Position numbers and translations under genes: made by a program. A DNA stretch of 51,914 nt, from contig JAJEJA010000056.1 in NCBI GenBank assembly GCA_022828145.1, positions 1 to 51,914 on the forward strand. Reading direction: 5' to 3'. Shown here one piece after another: positions 1 through 7,088 of this stretch. Under the pieces are notes generated by a model. The model saw only the letters and a program-made list of their open reading frames with translations. It had not been told where the DNA came from and did no database searches. The stretch is from Candidatus Poribacteria bacterium (GTDB lineage Bacteria; Poribacteria; WGA-4E; WGA-3G). Position 1 is the first letter of the stretch; each line of letters begins with the position of its first letter.

Positions 1-90
1 ATGAAATATGTCAGATTTAATAATACATGGTGTCACAAAAATTAGTAGTTTGTCAAGTTAATTACTAAGTCATCTCACGCTAAAAAACAG

Positions 91-119
91 TTGATTATCA
101 ACTTAGGTTATGGTATAAT
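91..119 (+). promoter_or_regulatory. sigma70-type promoter of the vapBC-like pair
   Basis: A TTGATT -35 box (91-96) and a perfect TATAAT -10 box (114-119) are separated by exactly 17 bases. Transcription would start about 25 bases before the antitoxin start codon. No other gene lies between, so this is the likely promoter of the two-gene unit. Confidence 0.7.
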
Positions 120-151
120 CTTTTCAACTGTTTTAGTAAGAGGTGGTTATC

Positions 152-379
152 ATGAAAACGCTTGCGTTGGAAACTGGCTATAAAATCAAATTGCCCCTTG
201 ACTGGGTGAAAGAATTGGGGTTAGAATCAGGTGTCATGATCGAAAGAACAGACGATGGCATATTGATTCGTCCCTCCACTACACGGACGTGGGACAATAT
301 TTATGCAGAGAAACTGAAAATGGGGACTCCTTCGGCAATAGACCTGTCCGAGGTAAGCGGTGATGACCTTATCTTCTGA
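152..379 (+). CDS. AbrB/MazE-type antitoxin (VapB-like)
   Basis: A 75-residue protein with the swapped-hairpin AbrB/SpoVT look: a short beta-rich N-terminal half (K-L-P-x-x-W-x-x-x-L-G-L then G-V-M-I-E-R) that in this family binds DNA as a dimer, and an acidic C-terminal tail that usually wraps the toxin. A GTG nine bases upstream is also in frame, but the purine-rich AGAGGTGG ribosome site at about 140-146 fits the ATG at 152. The stop codon overlaps the start of the PIN-domain gene, the usual antitoxin-first toxin-antitoxin arrangement. The complex would be expected to repress its own promoter. The assignment rests on pattern and context. Confidence 0.75.
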   Translation: MKTLALETGYKIKLPLDWVKELGLESGVMIERTDDGILIRPSTTRTWDNIYAEKLKMGTPSAIDLSEVSGDDLIF

Positions 380-953
380 TCAATTCTCTGGGCTCGGATT
401 AGATGCAATGCTGATCGTCTATTCCTTGCTTGACGACCATCCCGCATCTACTGCGTGCGAGTCATTCATCCGAGGACACGCCAGTTGGTTCACGACAACG
501 CTTACATTGTTGGAGGTAAAAGCAATACTCACAAAGGTCTATGATATAGATGTTAACCTTGTCTCACAACAACTTTCGCATTTTTCCGCTGGACCGATTG
601 AAATTATTGGGGTAGACTTACCCATAACCCTCACGTCAATGCAGATTGCTGACGCATTAGAAATTGACATTACTGATGCTGTGCTTTTACAGGCGACGCG
701 CACACGAGGTGCTAACGTATTAGCAACAGATGACCAAAAACTGATACAAGCTTGTCATCAAGTAGATGTTGCAGTTGAAAACCCGATTGATGTTGCGCTA
801 CGGCGGCAGATGGCAAGTTGGGAATCAGAAAACTTACCGCAAAAAGGGCTACCACGCATTCTTAGGCGGATTCATCAGTGGCTATGTCAGAACCATCAAC
901 AGGCCTCCGAAGATTTTTGGTCCCAAACCGGCGGCGGAAGTCACCTACCTTAA
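363..953 (+). CDS. PIN-domain ribonuclease toxin (VapC-like)
   Basis: A 196-residue PIN-domain protein, predicted to be a Mg2+-dependent RNase held in check by the upstream antitoxin. The acidic tetrad is visible: D14 (G-L-D-A-M-L), E51 (L-L-E-V), D105 (I-T-D-A-V-L-L) and D123 (T-D-D-Q-K). The start lies inside the antitoxin reading frame; GTG at 360 and ATG at 363 are both possible, with a GAGG site at about 350. The protein is longer than a typical VapC (about 130-145 residues). The extra 55 or so residues after the PIN fold are basic and lack a recognised motif, so the 3' end may be a fusion with other sequence. Confidence 0.75.
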   Translation: MTLSSDQFSGLGLDAMLIVYSLLDDHPASTACESFIRGHASWFTTTLTLLEVKAILTKVYDIDVNLVSQQLSHFSAGPIEIIGVDLPITLTSMQIADALEIDITDAVLLQATRTRGANVLATDDQKLIQACHQVDVAVENPIDVALRRQMASWESENLPQKGLPRILRRIHQWLCQNHQQASEDFWSQTGGGSHLP

Positions 954-995
954 CAGCAAAGAATTTGCTCAACAACAGCGAAGAATTTGCTCAAC
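954..995 (+). repeat. 22-bp tandem duplication after the PIN gene
   Basis: CAGCAAAGAATTTGCTCAAC at 954-973 recurs at 976-995 with one substitution. It lies directly behind the toxin stop codon. The following 1000-1180 contains no supported gene. A short stretch around 1045-1087 reads as the tail of a protein ending I-A-A-L-L-T-H-S-Q-P, and a similar string (I-A-A-L-L-T-P-P-H, then stop) recurs near 1719-1749, so both may be gene-tail remnants. Confidence 0.6.
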
Positions 996-1182
996 CGCAT
1001 ATATAAAAGCATTGCCACTTTGAACAGAAACATAATGTTACCCTACCAGAAGACATCGCAGCACTGCTAACACATTCACAACCATAGCAGTAAAACAGAA
1101 AACACTCGCCTTATCTGATTACCTGATGTAATAGATTTCCAATCCGCGCAAATCCAGGATTCAACCTTTTACCAAAATGACA

Positions 1183-1211
1183 TTGACAAACTTATCTATA
1201 AGTTGTAAAGT
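1183..1211 (+). promoter_or_regulatory. promoter with palindromic operator in the spacer
   Basis: A perfect TTGACA (1183-1188) is followed after 17 bases by TAAAGT (1206-1211). The spacer contains the perfect palindrome AACTTA-TCTA-TAAGTT (1189-1204), placed where a bound dimer would block RNA polymerase. It is the only plausible promoter for the membrane protein that starts at 1261. Confidence 0.5.
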
Positions 1212-1260
1212 ATAACTATGAACAATCAGACTGCAAACATGATATAAGGAGGATTAATCC

Positions 1261-1671
1261 ATGAACGGCACCGAAAAGGTTGTAAAGCATCTGGAAATGA
1301 CGCAAAACGTTATTAACCGTTTGGGACACAATAGTTTTCTCTTAAAAAGTTGGAGCATGACAATTCTCGTTGCAGCAATGGTCCTAATCGGCAGAGAAAA
1401 CCTGCAAAATTCATATTTTGTCTTGGTACTCTTCCTTCCTATCGCGGGATTTTGGATTCTGGATGGATACTTTCTCTGGCAGGAACGGTTGTTCCGATAT
1501 GTCTATGAAGATATCAGAGAAAAAACTGATACCACTTTTGAGATGGATCTCGGCAAGTACAAAGGCAAACCGGAAAGCAGTTGGATATCCGCTATTTTTT
1601 CGTACACGCTAAACATTTTTTATTTGATAGAGGTGCTTTTTGTGGGGGCAATCGCTTATTTCCTAAAATGA
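1261..1671 (+). CDS. small integral membrane protein of unknown function
   Basis: A 136-residue protein starting behind a strong AAGGAGGATTAATCC ribosome site. It has a polar N-terminal helix, two closely spaced hydrophobic segments (about residues 32-45 and 54-70), a charged cytoplasmic-looking stretch rich in E, K and D (about 72-108) and a third hydrophobic segment at the C-terminus (about 110-135). I recognise it as one of a conserved group of small membrane proteins of roughly this length without assigned function, but name no family. It stands alone between the toxin-antitoxin pair and the ATP synthase operon, with its own apparently regulated promoter. Confidence 0.7.
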   Translation: MNGTEKVVKHLEMTQNVINRLGHNSFLLKSWSMTILVAAMVLIGRENLQNSYFVLVLFLPIAGFWILDGYFLWQERLFRYVYEDIREKTDTTFEMDLGKYKGKPESSWISAIFSYTLNIFYLIEVLFVGAIAYFLK

Positions 1672-1802
1672 TACGGAGTTGTTATGCAATACGCCTTTTT
1701 AGTAATACCAAGATTTTTTATCGCTGCACTGCTAACACCTCCACACTAATTTTAAACAGACCCAATAGGTACGGTTTCCTAAAAGAAATTGTGTCAAAAT
1801 TT

Positions 1803-1831
1803 TTGCATTAACACAAATCCTGTAGTATAAT
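1803..1831 (+). promoter_or_regulatory. sigma70-type promoter of the ATP synthase operon
   Basis: TTGCAT (1803-1808), 17 bases, then a perfect TATAAT (1826-1831). The first gene of the operon starts at 1895, giving a leader of about 55 bases. TTGTGT just upstream and ACACAA inside the spacer form a spaced inverted repeat across the promoter, which may be chance. Confidence 0.6.
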
Positions 1832-1894
1832 TTATAGCGTTGCTTATAGTGGAGAAACGTTCCAACGCCGTTTTCATTTTTGGAGGTATTCGTC

Positions 1895-2188
1895 ATGTTT
1901 AAACGACGGTTAGACCAATTCAAACATGAAAATATAGGAATGTTCGACCTCGCTTCCATTGGAATTACGCTTGCTCTCGCTATTGTTATCGGTTTTTTCG
2001 GGGGTAAGTGGCTCGGTGGGAAATTAGGAAACGCTGAAATTGGTTCATACATCGGATTTGCACTCGGAGTCGCAGCTGGATTTATGGAAATGTTTCGATC
2101 AATAGCACGATGGAACAGGCAAATGGAACGCATGGAAAAACAGCGACGAGAGGCTGCACAAAAAGAGAAAGACACTGAAGGAGAATAA
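1895..2188 (+). CDS. atpZ: AtpZ/AtpI-family F0F1 ATPase accessory protein
   Basis: A 97-residue protein with two hydrophobic segments joined by a short loop (D-L-A-S-I-G-I-T-L-A-L ... G-K-W-L-G-G-K-L-G-N-A-E-I-G-S-Y-I-G), the hallmark of the small AtpZ subunit (PF09527), then a charged C-terminal helix. In other bacteria AtpZ, with AtpI, helps assemble the c-ring or conduct divalent cations. The ATG at 1895 is chosen over an upstream TTG at 1880 because TGGAGG at 1881-1886 is correctly placed for it. It is the first gene of the ATP synthase operon. A clear paralogue of its membrane part forms the C-terminus of the next gene. Confidence 0.8.
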   Translation: MFKRRLDQFKHENIGMFDLASIGITLALAIVIGFFGGKWLGGKLGNAEIGSYIGFALGVAAGFMEMFRSIARWNRQMERMEKQRREAAQKEKDTEGE

Positions 2189-2239
2189 CATCTAAAACAA
2201 CCAAGATCCACTGCTGTTTTGACAAAGGAGTCGCTCATA

Positions 2240-2962
2240 ATGAGGACTGTTTTCAAATTTGATAATCAGTCTATCCATGATATCTACTCATTTATATTCA
2301 CTTTCACTTTAGCAATTATTTTTGAATCACTGATAAATGGAGAAATGATAACTTCTACGCTTCCGATTTTTCTCATTGGAAGTGTTATAGGCTACAGTCT
2401 GTTCTGGCTTAATGAAATTGTAGTTTGGCGGTTCATTCTTCTTGGAAAAACAGAACAAACAAAGTACTTACAAGGTATCGTCTTTCTGAGTAGGTGCATA
2501 ATTCTTGTAGGACTACTCTATTTCTTGTTTGTTTCAACGGATATTATTTATGCGATCCTAACTTGCATCGTTTATTTAGGGGGCATATGGTTCGGTAGGT
2601 TCTTTAGCAAAACAGGTCATAAGAAAAGGGCGTGGTGGATGTTCCGTAAAGCGTTAGATCCAGAAAAGTTCGTTAGCAAAGACGATGAGGTAAAAAGTGA
2701 GACAAATATAAAGATTTCCGATCTCGCTTCGTCTGGATTGATAGTTGTCCTCACCTTTTGTATCGGTCATTTCGTGGGTAAGTGGATCGGAGGATATTAC
2801 GGTAACGCAGAAATCGGATCAAAAATCGGGTTGGTTCTCGGTTTCGTTGCTGTGCTCGTGCAAGCGCGTCGAATGGCAAAGCAGCGACGTGAAGCACAAA
2901 ATGCACAAGACGGTAAAGAAGAGAAACTATTGAGTTCCAACATTGATGCATCGTTATCTTGA
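2240..2962 (+). CDS. AtpI-like/AtpZ-like fusion membrane protein
   Basis: A 240-residue membrane protein that combines two neighbours. The N-terminal half (four hydrophobic segments; P-I-F-L-I-G-S-V-I-G-Y-S-L-F-W, then G-K-T-E-Q-T-K-Y-L) matches the next gene (F-L-I-G-S-V-I-G-L-S-L-F-W, then G-K-T-Q-K-T-K-Y-L). The C-terminal part (about 170-215; I-S-D-L-A-S-S-G ... G-K-W-I-G-G-Y-Y-G-N-A-E-I-G-S) matches the AtpZ gene upstream. The start at 2240 follows AAGGAG at 2225-2230; a TTG at 2219 is less likely. It is predicted to act in the inner membrane in c-ring assembly or ion supply. I know of no standard ATP synthase operon with this fused third accessory gene. Confidence 0.8.
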   Translation: MRTVFKFDNQSIHDIYSFIFTFTLAIIFESLINGEMITSTLPIFLIGSVIGYSLFWLNEIVVWRFILLGKTEQTKYLQGIVFLSRCIILVGLLYFLFVSTDIIYAILTCIVYLGGIWFGRFFSKTGHKKRAWWMFRKALDPEKFVSKDDEVKSETNIKISDLASSGLIVVLTFCIGHFVGKWIGGYYGNAEIGSKIGLVLGFVAVLVQARRMAKQRREAQNAQDGKEEKLLSSNIDASLS

Positions 2963-2982
2963 AAAAGGAGTCACCTACCCAA

Positions 2983-3393
2983 ATGGGTCCCACACTTGAA
3001 TTTGGTGACCGGTTTATAAAACAGGTCTATATATTAACAATCTGCCTTACCGTTGGGATATCTGTAGTATTGTTAATCTTCAGACGTAATGCGACTCCCA
3101 GTTTCCTTATCGGGAGTGTGATTGGGCTGAGTCTGTTTTGGTCACTTGAATTCATGATTCGTAGGTTGATTCGTCCCGGTAAGACGCAAAAAACAAAGTA
3201 TCTACTCGGCTTTATCGCTTTTGGTAAGTATATATTACTCGGTGTGCTCCTATTTTTCTTGTTCAGAATGGAATGGTTGAATTTCTATGCTTTTGGCGGC
3301 GGAATTGTTTTAGTTCAAGGCGCAATTATCATAAAAGCAGTTGGTTTGATGGTCACTATTCTCAGAAACAGAGACCCTGACCAACCTCAATAA
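2983..3393 (+). CDS. atpI: AtpI-like ATP synthase accessory membrane protein
   Basis: A 136-residue protein with about four hydrophobic segments, placed directly before atpB as atpI normally is. It shares two blocks with the preceding fusion protein (F-L-I-G-S-V-I-G and the G-K-T-x-x-T-K-Y-L loop), which shows duplication. The ATG at 2983 follows an AAGGAG site (2965-2970) at a slightly long distance of 12; a TTG at 2959 overlapping the previous gene is the alternative. AtpI proteins act as chaperones for assembly of the c-ring. Identification rests on position, length and topology more than on motifs. Confidence 0.7.
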   Translation: MGPTLEFGDRFIKQVYILTICLTVGISVVLLIFRRNATPSFLIGSVIGLSLFWSLEFMIRRLIRPGKTQKTKYLLGFIAFGKYILLGVLLFFLFRMEWLNFYAFGGGIVLVQGAIIIKAVGLMVTILRNRDPDQPQ

Positions 3394-3437
3394 ACATCAC
3401 AAGTCTAATTAAACTGGAAGTATTTGCAGCAATAAAT

Positions 3438-4280
3438 ATGAAAAAAATATCGTATATCTGCTTGGTCATTGGATTCTGTGTTTTAGTAATGCCAGGGGCA
3501 TTTGCAGCTGATGATGGTGACCATAGTTCCCGAAGTTTGCTCTATTCAATATCACGAATTTTACCAGATAACATTGTCCCAGAACCTGACAAGTGGCATC
3601 AACCGGATCTAATTCCAAATACATATTTTGCGGTAATCGTCTTAGTTGTACTTTTCATTGTTGCAACAAGGAAGTTGAAAGCGGTACCCGAAGGAAGAGG
3701 ACAAACGCTGTTAGAGATGTTTGTCGGGGGTATCATGGATTTCTTCGGTGGGATCCTCGGAGACCACGGCAAGAAATATGTTCCGTTTGTAGGTTCCTTT
3801 TTTATATTCATTCTCTCCCTAAACTATCTCGGAATCCTGCCGGGGCTTCAACCCCCAACAGCAGATTTGAACACAACGCTTGCGCTCGGTATAACAGCTA
3901 TCATAGGTGTTCAGATCATCGCTATTAAAGAGATCGGATTCGTAGGATATTTGAAACACTTAGCAGGGAGCCCGCCGTGGTTAGGCGTTTTGATGTTCCC
4001 ACTTGAAGTTATTGCGCAGTTATCCCGTGCAGGTTCACTTGCTGTTCGACTTTTTGGGAATATCTTTGGTGAAAAATCGGTCGTTATTCAACTTACTGGA
4101 CTTGGACTTGGGATAATCTCCATCGGTTCTTTCTATCTTCCCATACCAATTCAAGTGCCAATGCTGTTTTTTGCATTATTCGCTGGATTCTTGCAGGCAT
4201 TCGTATTTACTATCTTAACATCTATCTATATCGTACTGTTCATAGAACACGATGATGAAGCGCATGAAGCGCATCATTAA
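3438..4280 (+). CDS. atpB: ATP synthase F0 subunit a
   Basis: A 280-residue a subunit, the stator channel through which ions reach the c-ring. The essential arginine of helix 5 is in the expected motif (L-A-V-R-L-F-G-N-I-F), and the conserved C-terminal helix is present (F-A-L-F-A-G-F-L-Q-A-F-V-F). The N-terminus looks like a cleavable signal sequence (M-K-K-I-S ... G-A-F-A-A-D), as in some two-membrane bacteria. The C-terminus is acidic and histidine-rich (E-H-D-D-E-A-H-E-A-H-H). It is followed after 53 bases by atpE. Confidence 0.95.
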   Translation: MKKISYICLVIGFCVLVMPGAFAADDGDHSSRSLLYSISRILPDNIVPEPDKWHQPDLIPNTYFAVIVLVVLFIVATRKLKAVPEGRGQTLLEMFVGGIMDFFGGILGDHGKKYVPFVGSFFIFILSLNYLGILPGLQPPTADLNTTLALGITAIIGVQIIAIKEIGFVGYLKHLAGSPPWLGVLMFPLEVIAQLSRAGSLAVRLFGNIFGEKSVVIQLTGLGLGIISIGSFYLPIPIQVPMLFFALFAGFLQAFVFTILTSIYIVLFIEHDDEAHEAHH

Positions 4281-4333
4281 CTTTCTGTGGGACAAAAATC
4301 AATTTGTCCCTATCTGTCCAAGGAGGACATTTT

Positions 4334-4636
4334 ATGATTTACTTAGCAGTGTTGGCGTTTGGTGTAACGTTAGGTTTGCCAATCGCCGTAATTTTTGCTT
4401 CAAGGGCACAAGGAAGTGCAACAAGCACCGCTCTTGAAGGTATTGCTCGTCAACCTGAATCAGCCGCTAAAATTCAGACTGCCATGATTATCGGTTTGGC
4501 ACTCATTGAATCGCTTATCATCTATGCACTCTTAATGTTCTTTATGTTGTATGGCAAACTTCCCGAAGGTGAGATACTCAAGGAAATGATTGAAGTCTCC
4601 GCACAAAGTAGTCAGACCGAATCTGCTGGCGAATAA
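4334..4636 (+). CDS. atpE: ATP synthase F0 subunit c
   Basis: A 100-residue two-helix c subunit with the conserved polar loop A-R-Q-P-E and the ion-binding carboxylate in helix 2 (A-L-I-E-S-L-I-I-Y). A perfect AAGGAGGACATTTT site fixes the ATG at 4334; a TTG at 4304 is rejected. Aligned on the loop, the helix-1 glutamine (R-A-Q-G) and the helix-2 E-S and Y fall at the positions of Q32, E65, S66 and Y70 of the Ilyobacter Na+-binding c-ring. The helix-1 glycine motif is replaced by V, F, S and A, and an arginine lies two residues before the glutamine, which is unusual. The hydrophilic C-terminal tail of about 25 residues is longer than normal. Confidence 0.93.
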   Translation: MIYLAVLAFGVTLGLPIAVIFASRAQGSATSTALEGIARQPESAAKIQTAMIIGLALIESLIIYALLMFFMLYGKLPEGEILKEMIEVSAQSSQTESAGE

Positions 4637-4649
4637 CAACGAACATCAA

Positions 4650-4696
4650 CCTAAACTTTTTGGGGCATGCTAAAGGTTGTCCCAAAAAAGTTTAGG
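4650..4696 (+). promoter_or_regulatory. 16-bp stem-loop between atpE and atpF
   Basis: Arms at 4650-4665 (CCTAAACTTTTTGGGG) and 4681-4696 (CCCAAAAAAGTTTAGG) pair over 16 positions with one mismatch, leaving a 15-base loop. No T-run follows, so it is not a classical terminator. Its place right after the high-copy subunit c gene suggests 3'-end protection of the atpE transcript or partial read-through. It also argues against an atpF start inside the hairpin. Confidence 0.6.
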
Positions 4697-4720
4697 GTTA
4701 TTAGTGCTATAGGAAATACC

Positions 4721-5308
4721 ATGAGAAGAAAATTATTCGTTTGTTGTCTTATTCTGATGGCTTGCTGCCTTAACTACGTATTTGCTGCAGATACTCCCGA
4801 AGGTGAAGGTGGATTATTGAGTCTACTCGGTATTAATCCACAAGTCATTCTCAGTCAGATTCCTGCATTTCTAATCGTACTTTTAGTACTCTGGAAGTTT
4901 GTTTTCGGTAAAGTCGGGGGAATGTTGGACGAACGTCGAACTGAAATTACGACGCAATTAGAACAGTTGAAAACTGACCGAGAGGAATTAGATCGTCTCA
5001 CCGTTGAAACACGGCAACGGTTAGGTGATATTGAAAATGAGGCGCAAGCCAAAATTCAAGCAGCGATTGATCAAGGGAACAGTGAACGACAGCAGATCGT
5101 CGCGCAAGCACGACAAGAAGCTGAAGATGAGATCACACGCGCACGCGCAGAAATACAACGCGAGAAAGACGATGCAATCTTGGAACTACGCGGTGTAGTT
5201 GCTGAACTCGCTGTTGATGCAGCAAGCAAAATCATCAGCGCAGAACTCACCCCAGAGAGACATCAAAGTATTATTGACGCTTCTATTGGCAGATTGTCAG
5301 CAGAATAG
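4721..5308 (+). CDS. atpF: ATP synthase F0 subunit b
   Basis: A 195-residue b subunit: one membrane helix (Q-I-P-A-F-L-I-V-L-L-V-L-W-K-F-V-F, about 41-57) followed by a long charged coiled coil (E-R-R-T-E-I-T-T-Q-L-E-Q onward) that forms the peripheral stalk, ending in the delta-binding region. The N-terminus from ATG 4721 reads like a signal peptide (M-R-R-K-L-F-V-C-C-L-I-L ... V-F-A-A-D), as for the a subunit. An ATG at 4667 is in frame but lies within the stem-loop. Only one b-type gene is present, so the stalk is presumably a homodimer. Confidence 0.93.
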   Translation: MRRKLFVCCLILMACCLNYVFAADTPEGEGGLLSLLGINPQVILSQIPAFLIVLLVLWKFVFGKVGGMLDERRTEITTQLEQLKTDREELDRLTVETRQRLGDIENEAQAKIQAAIDQGNSERQQIVAQARQEAEDEITRARAEIQREKDDAILELRGVVAELAVDAASKIISAELTPERHQSIIDASIGRLSAE

Positions 5309-5324
5309 TTATCAGTAATCAGCA

Positions 5325-5374
5325 GTCAGAAGTCAGTTACAAGAGCTGCTTGTAGATGAAAACTGATACCTGAC
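5325..5374 (+). repeat. palindromic intergenic element before atpH
   Basis: Between atpF and atpH, GTCAG-AAG-TCAGTT (5325-5338) faces AACTGA-TAC-CTGAC (5361-5374) as a 14-base inverted repeat with a mismatched centre, and an inner ACAAG/CTTGT pair (5339-5343, 5349-5353) extends the hairpin. The low-complexity cagtcagaagtcag style is typical of dispersed intergenic repeats. It could fold in the operon mRNA. Confidence 0.5.
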
Positions 5375-5397
5375 AACTATGCAAAAGGTAAAAAACT

Positions 5398-5937
5398 ATG
5401 AGAGACATTCGGGTTGCCAAACCTTATGCTCGCGCTTTATATGAAGCGGCTATTGAACAGAATGTTTTGGAAGTTATTATCAATGATGTTGAAACGTTTC
5501 AGGAATTGATGGAACAGTCTGAGGAATTGGTGCAATTCATAAATACACCGTTGGTGTCACCCCAAATTAAGAGCGACACATTTCAACAGCTTTTCTCAGA
5601 ATCAATGCATCCGCTGACGATTAACTTCTTTAAGCTACTTGCATTAAAACAACGTGAACGTTACATCGTTGCAATAATGGATACCTTCACATCAATAGTT
5701 GATGAAGCTTCGGGTAGGGTTGTCGCCAAAGTAACGACAGCTGTACCGATTACACAGAACCAAGAACACCAACTCATTCAGCAATTAAGTGCATATTCAG
5801 GCAAACAGGTGCGATTAGAAACTGATACCGATGAACAGATTCAAGGGGGATTTATTGTGCAGTTAGGCGACACCGTTTTTGATGCAAGTGTCGCAACACA
5901 ACTCCAACGTCTAAAAAGACAACTGGCAAAAGGGTAA
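5398..5937 (+). CDS. atpH: ATP synthase F1 subunit delta
   Basis: A 179-residue delta subunit (OSCP family) linking F1 to the b-subunit stalk. The start M-R-D-I-R-V-A-K-P-Y-A-R-A-L-Y-E-A-A is the standard N-terminal helix, and the C-terminus has the family's G-G-F-I-V-Q-L-G-D-T-V-F-D-A-S-V-x-x-Q-L-x-x-L signature. AAGGT at 5385-5389 serves as ribosome site. The normally adjacent atpA is separated here by a 144-bp repeat element and a DNA methyltransferase gene. Confidence 0.95.
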   Translation: MRDIRVAKPYARALYEAAIEQNVLEVIINDVETFQELMEQSEELVQFINTPLVSPQIKSDTFQQLFSESMHPLTINFFKLLALKQRERYIVAIMDTFTSIVDEASGRVVAKVTTAVPITQNQEHQLIQQLSAYSGKQVRLETDTDEQIQGGFIVQLGDTVFDASVATQLQRLKRQLAKG

Positions 5938-5939
5938 AA

Positions 5940-6083
5940 TAACGTGAGTTTGATAAATGTAGCGCAAACTTTCCAGTTTGCGAAAATGTGCCACAAACTG
6001 AAAGTTTGGGCTACAATCCACGCCTCTCGGATACGAAATGGTGTGAGTGAACGCAACCGAAATGATTAATCAAACTCACGTTA
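5940..6083 (+). mobile_element. MITE-like element with 15-bp terminal inverted repeats
   Basis: TAACGTGAGTTTGAT at 5940-5954 is repeated perfectly in inverted orientation at 6069-6083, bounding 144 bp that contain no gene. Inside, arms at 5958-5980 and 5994-6015 form a second near-perfect stem of about 22 bp. This nested architecture is typical of non-autonomous miniature elements. It starts three bases after the atpH stop codon and ends just before the methyltransferase gene. The same left end plus four further bases recurs at 50647-50664 after ribF. Confidence 0.7.
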
Positions 6084-6104
6084 AAATAATAAGGAATAAA
6101 CCAC

Positions 6105-7043
6105 ATGTCTACACATCACCTCTATTATGGCGATAACCTTGCAATACTTCGTGAACATATTGATGATGAAAGTATCAATATGATTTACATTGATCCGCCT
6201 TTCAATACGGGGAAACTTCAACAACGTACCGAAATACAAGTTGAACGAGATGAACACGGGGACAGGGTGGGATTCCAAGGCAGAACATACCGGACAATCA
6301 AGGGGACAAGCACACACTATTCTGATAAGTTTGAGAGTTCTGATAGTTATTTACAGTTTTTGCGACCCCGTTTTGAAGAAGCATACCGCGTGCTTCATCC
6401 ACACGGAAGTTTGCTCTTTCATATTGATTACCGAGAAGTGCATTACTGCAAGGTGATGCTTGATGAAATTTTTGGGCGAGAATCGTTTATGAATGAGATT
6501 ATCTGGGCTTATGATTTCGGGGGACGTTCCAAGTCAAGATGGTCCGCAAAGCATGATAACATCTTATGGTACGTAAAAACACCGAAACATTATACCTTTA
6601 ATTTTGATGAGATGGAGAGAATTCCGTATATGGCACCCGGTTTAGTTGGAAAAGAGAAGACAGCGCGAGGTAAAACACCAACAGACGTATGGTGGCATAC
6701 GATTGTTAGCACTAACGGCAGGGAAAAAACCGGGTATCCAACACAAAAACCGTTGGGAATTCTTAATCGTATCGTCAAGGTCCATTCATCTCCTGGTGAC
6801 ACACTGATGGATTTTTTTGCGGGTAGTGGAACGCTCGGAGAAGCAGCAGCTATAAACAACTGCTCATCAATTCTGATTGATAACAATATCCCCGCAATTA
6901 AGACTATCATGGATAGATTATCACTTTATGAGATCGAGCTCGTTAACGTTGATTACGATGAATTAATAAAGGGTACCAGTGAAAAGGGAACTAAATTCTT
7001 GAAGAATCCGCAAAATCTGATGGAAGTTCCCGAATCTGTGTGA
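6105..7043 (+). CDS. beta-class adenine/N4-cytosine DNA methyltransferase
   Basis: A 312-residue methyltransferase with the catalytic motif IV D-P-P-F-N at 30-34 preceding the AdoMet motif I D-F-F-A-G-S-G-T at 236-243, the motif order of the beta class (CcrM, HinfI, RsrI types). A T-Q-K-P box precedes motif I, as in the family. It would methylate an exocyclic amino group in a short recognition site. No restriction endonuclease is adjacent, so it appears solitary. It lies between atpH and atpA on the operon strand, 45 bases before atpA, and is probably co-transcribed. An AAGGA site at 6090-6094 supports the ATG. Specificity cannot be read from sequence. Confidence 0.9.
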   Translation: MSTHHLYYGDNLAILREHIDDESINMIYIDPPFNTGKLQQRTEIQVERDEHGDRVGFQGRTYRTIKGTSTHYSDKFESSDSYLQFLRPRFEEAYRVLHPHGSLLFHIDYREVHYCKVMLDEIFGRESFMNEIIWAYDFGGRSKSRWSAKHDNILWYVKTPKHYTFNFDEMERIPYMAPGLVGKEKTARGKTPTDVWWHTIVSTNGREKTGYPTQKPLGILNRIVKVHSSPGDTLMDFFAGSGTLGEAAAINNCSSILIDNNIPAIKTIMDRLSLYEIELVNVDYDELIKGTSEKGTKFLKNPQNLMEVPESV

Positions 7044-7088
7044 GGCCTGAAGTAAAATACAATCGTGACACTATAAAGGATTGAAATT

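Noticed and set aside
766..1023. Frame overlapping the PIN gene 3' end
   Set aside because: Shadow frame crossing a tandem repeat, without ribosome site or motif.
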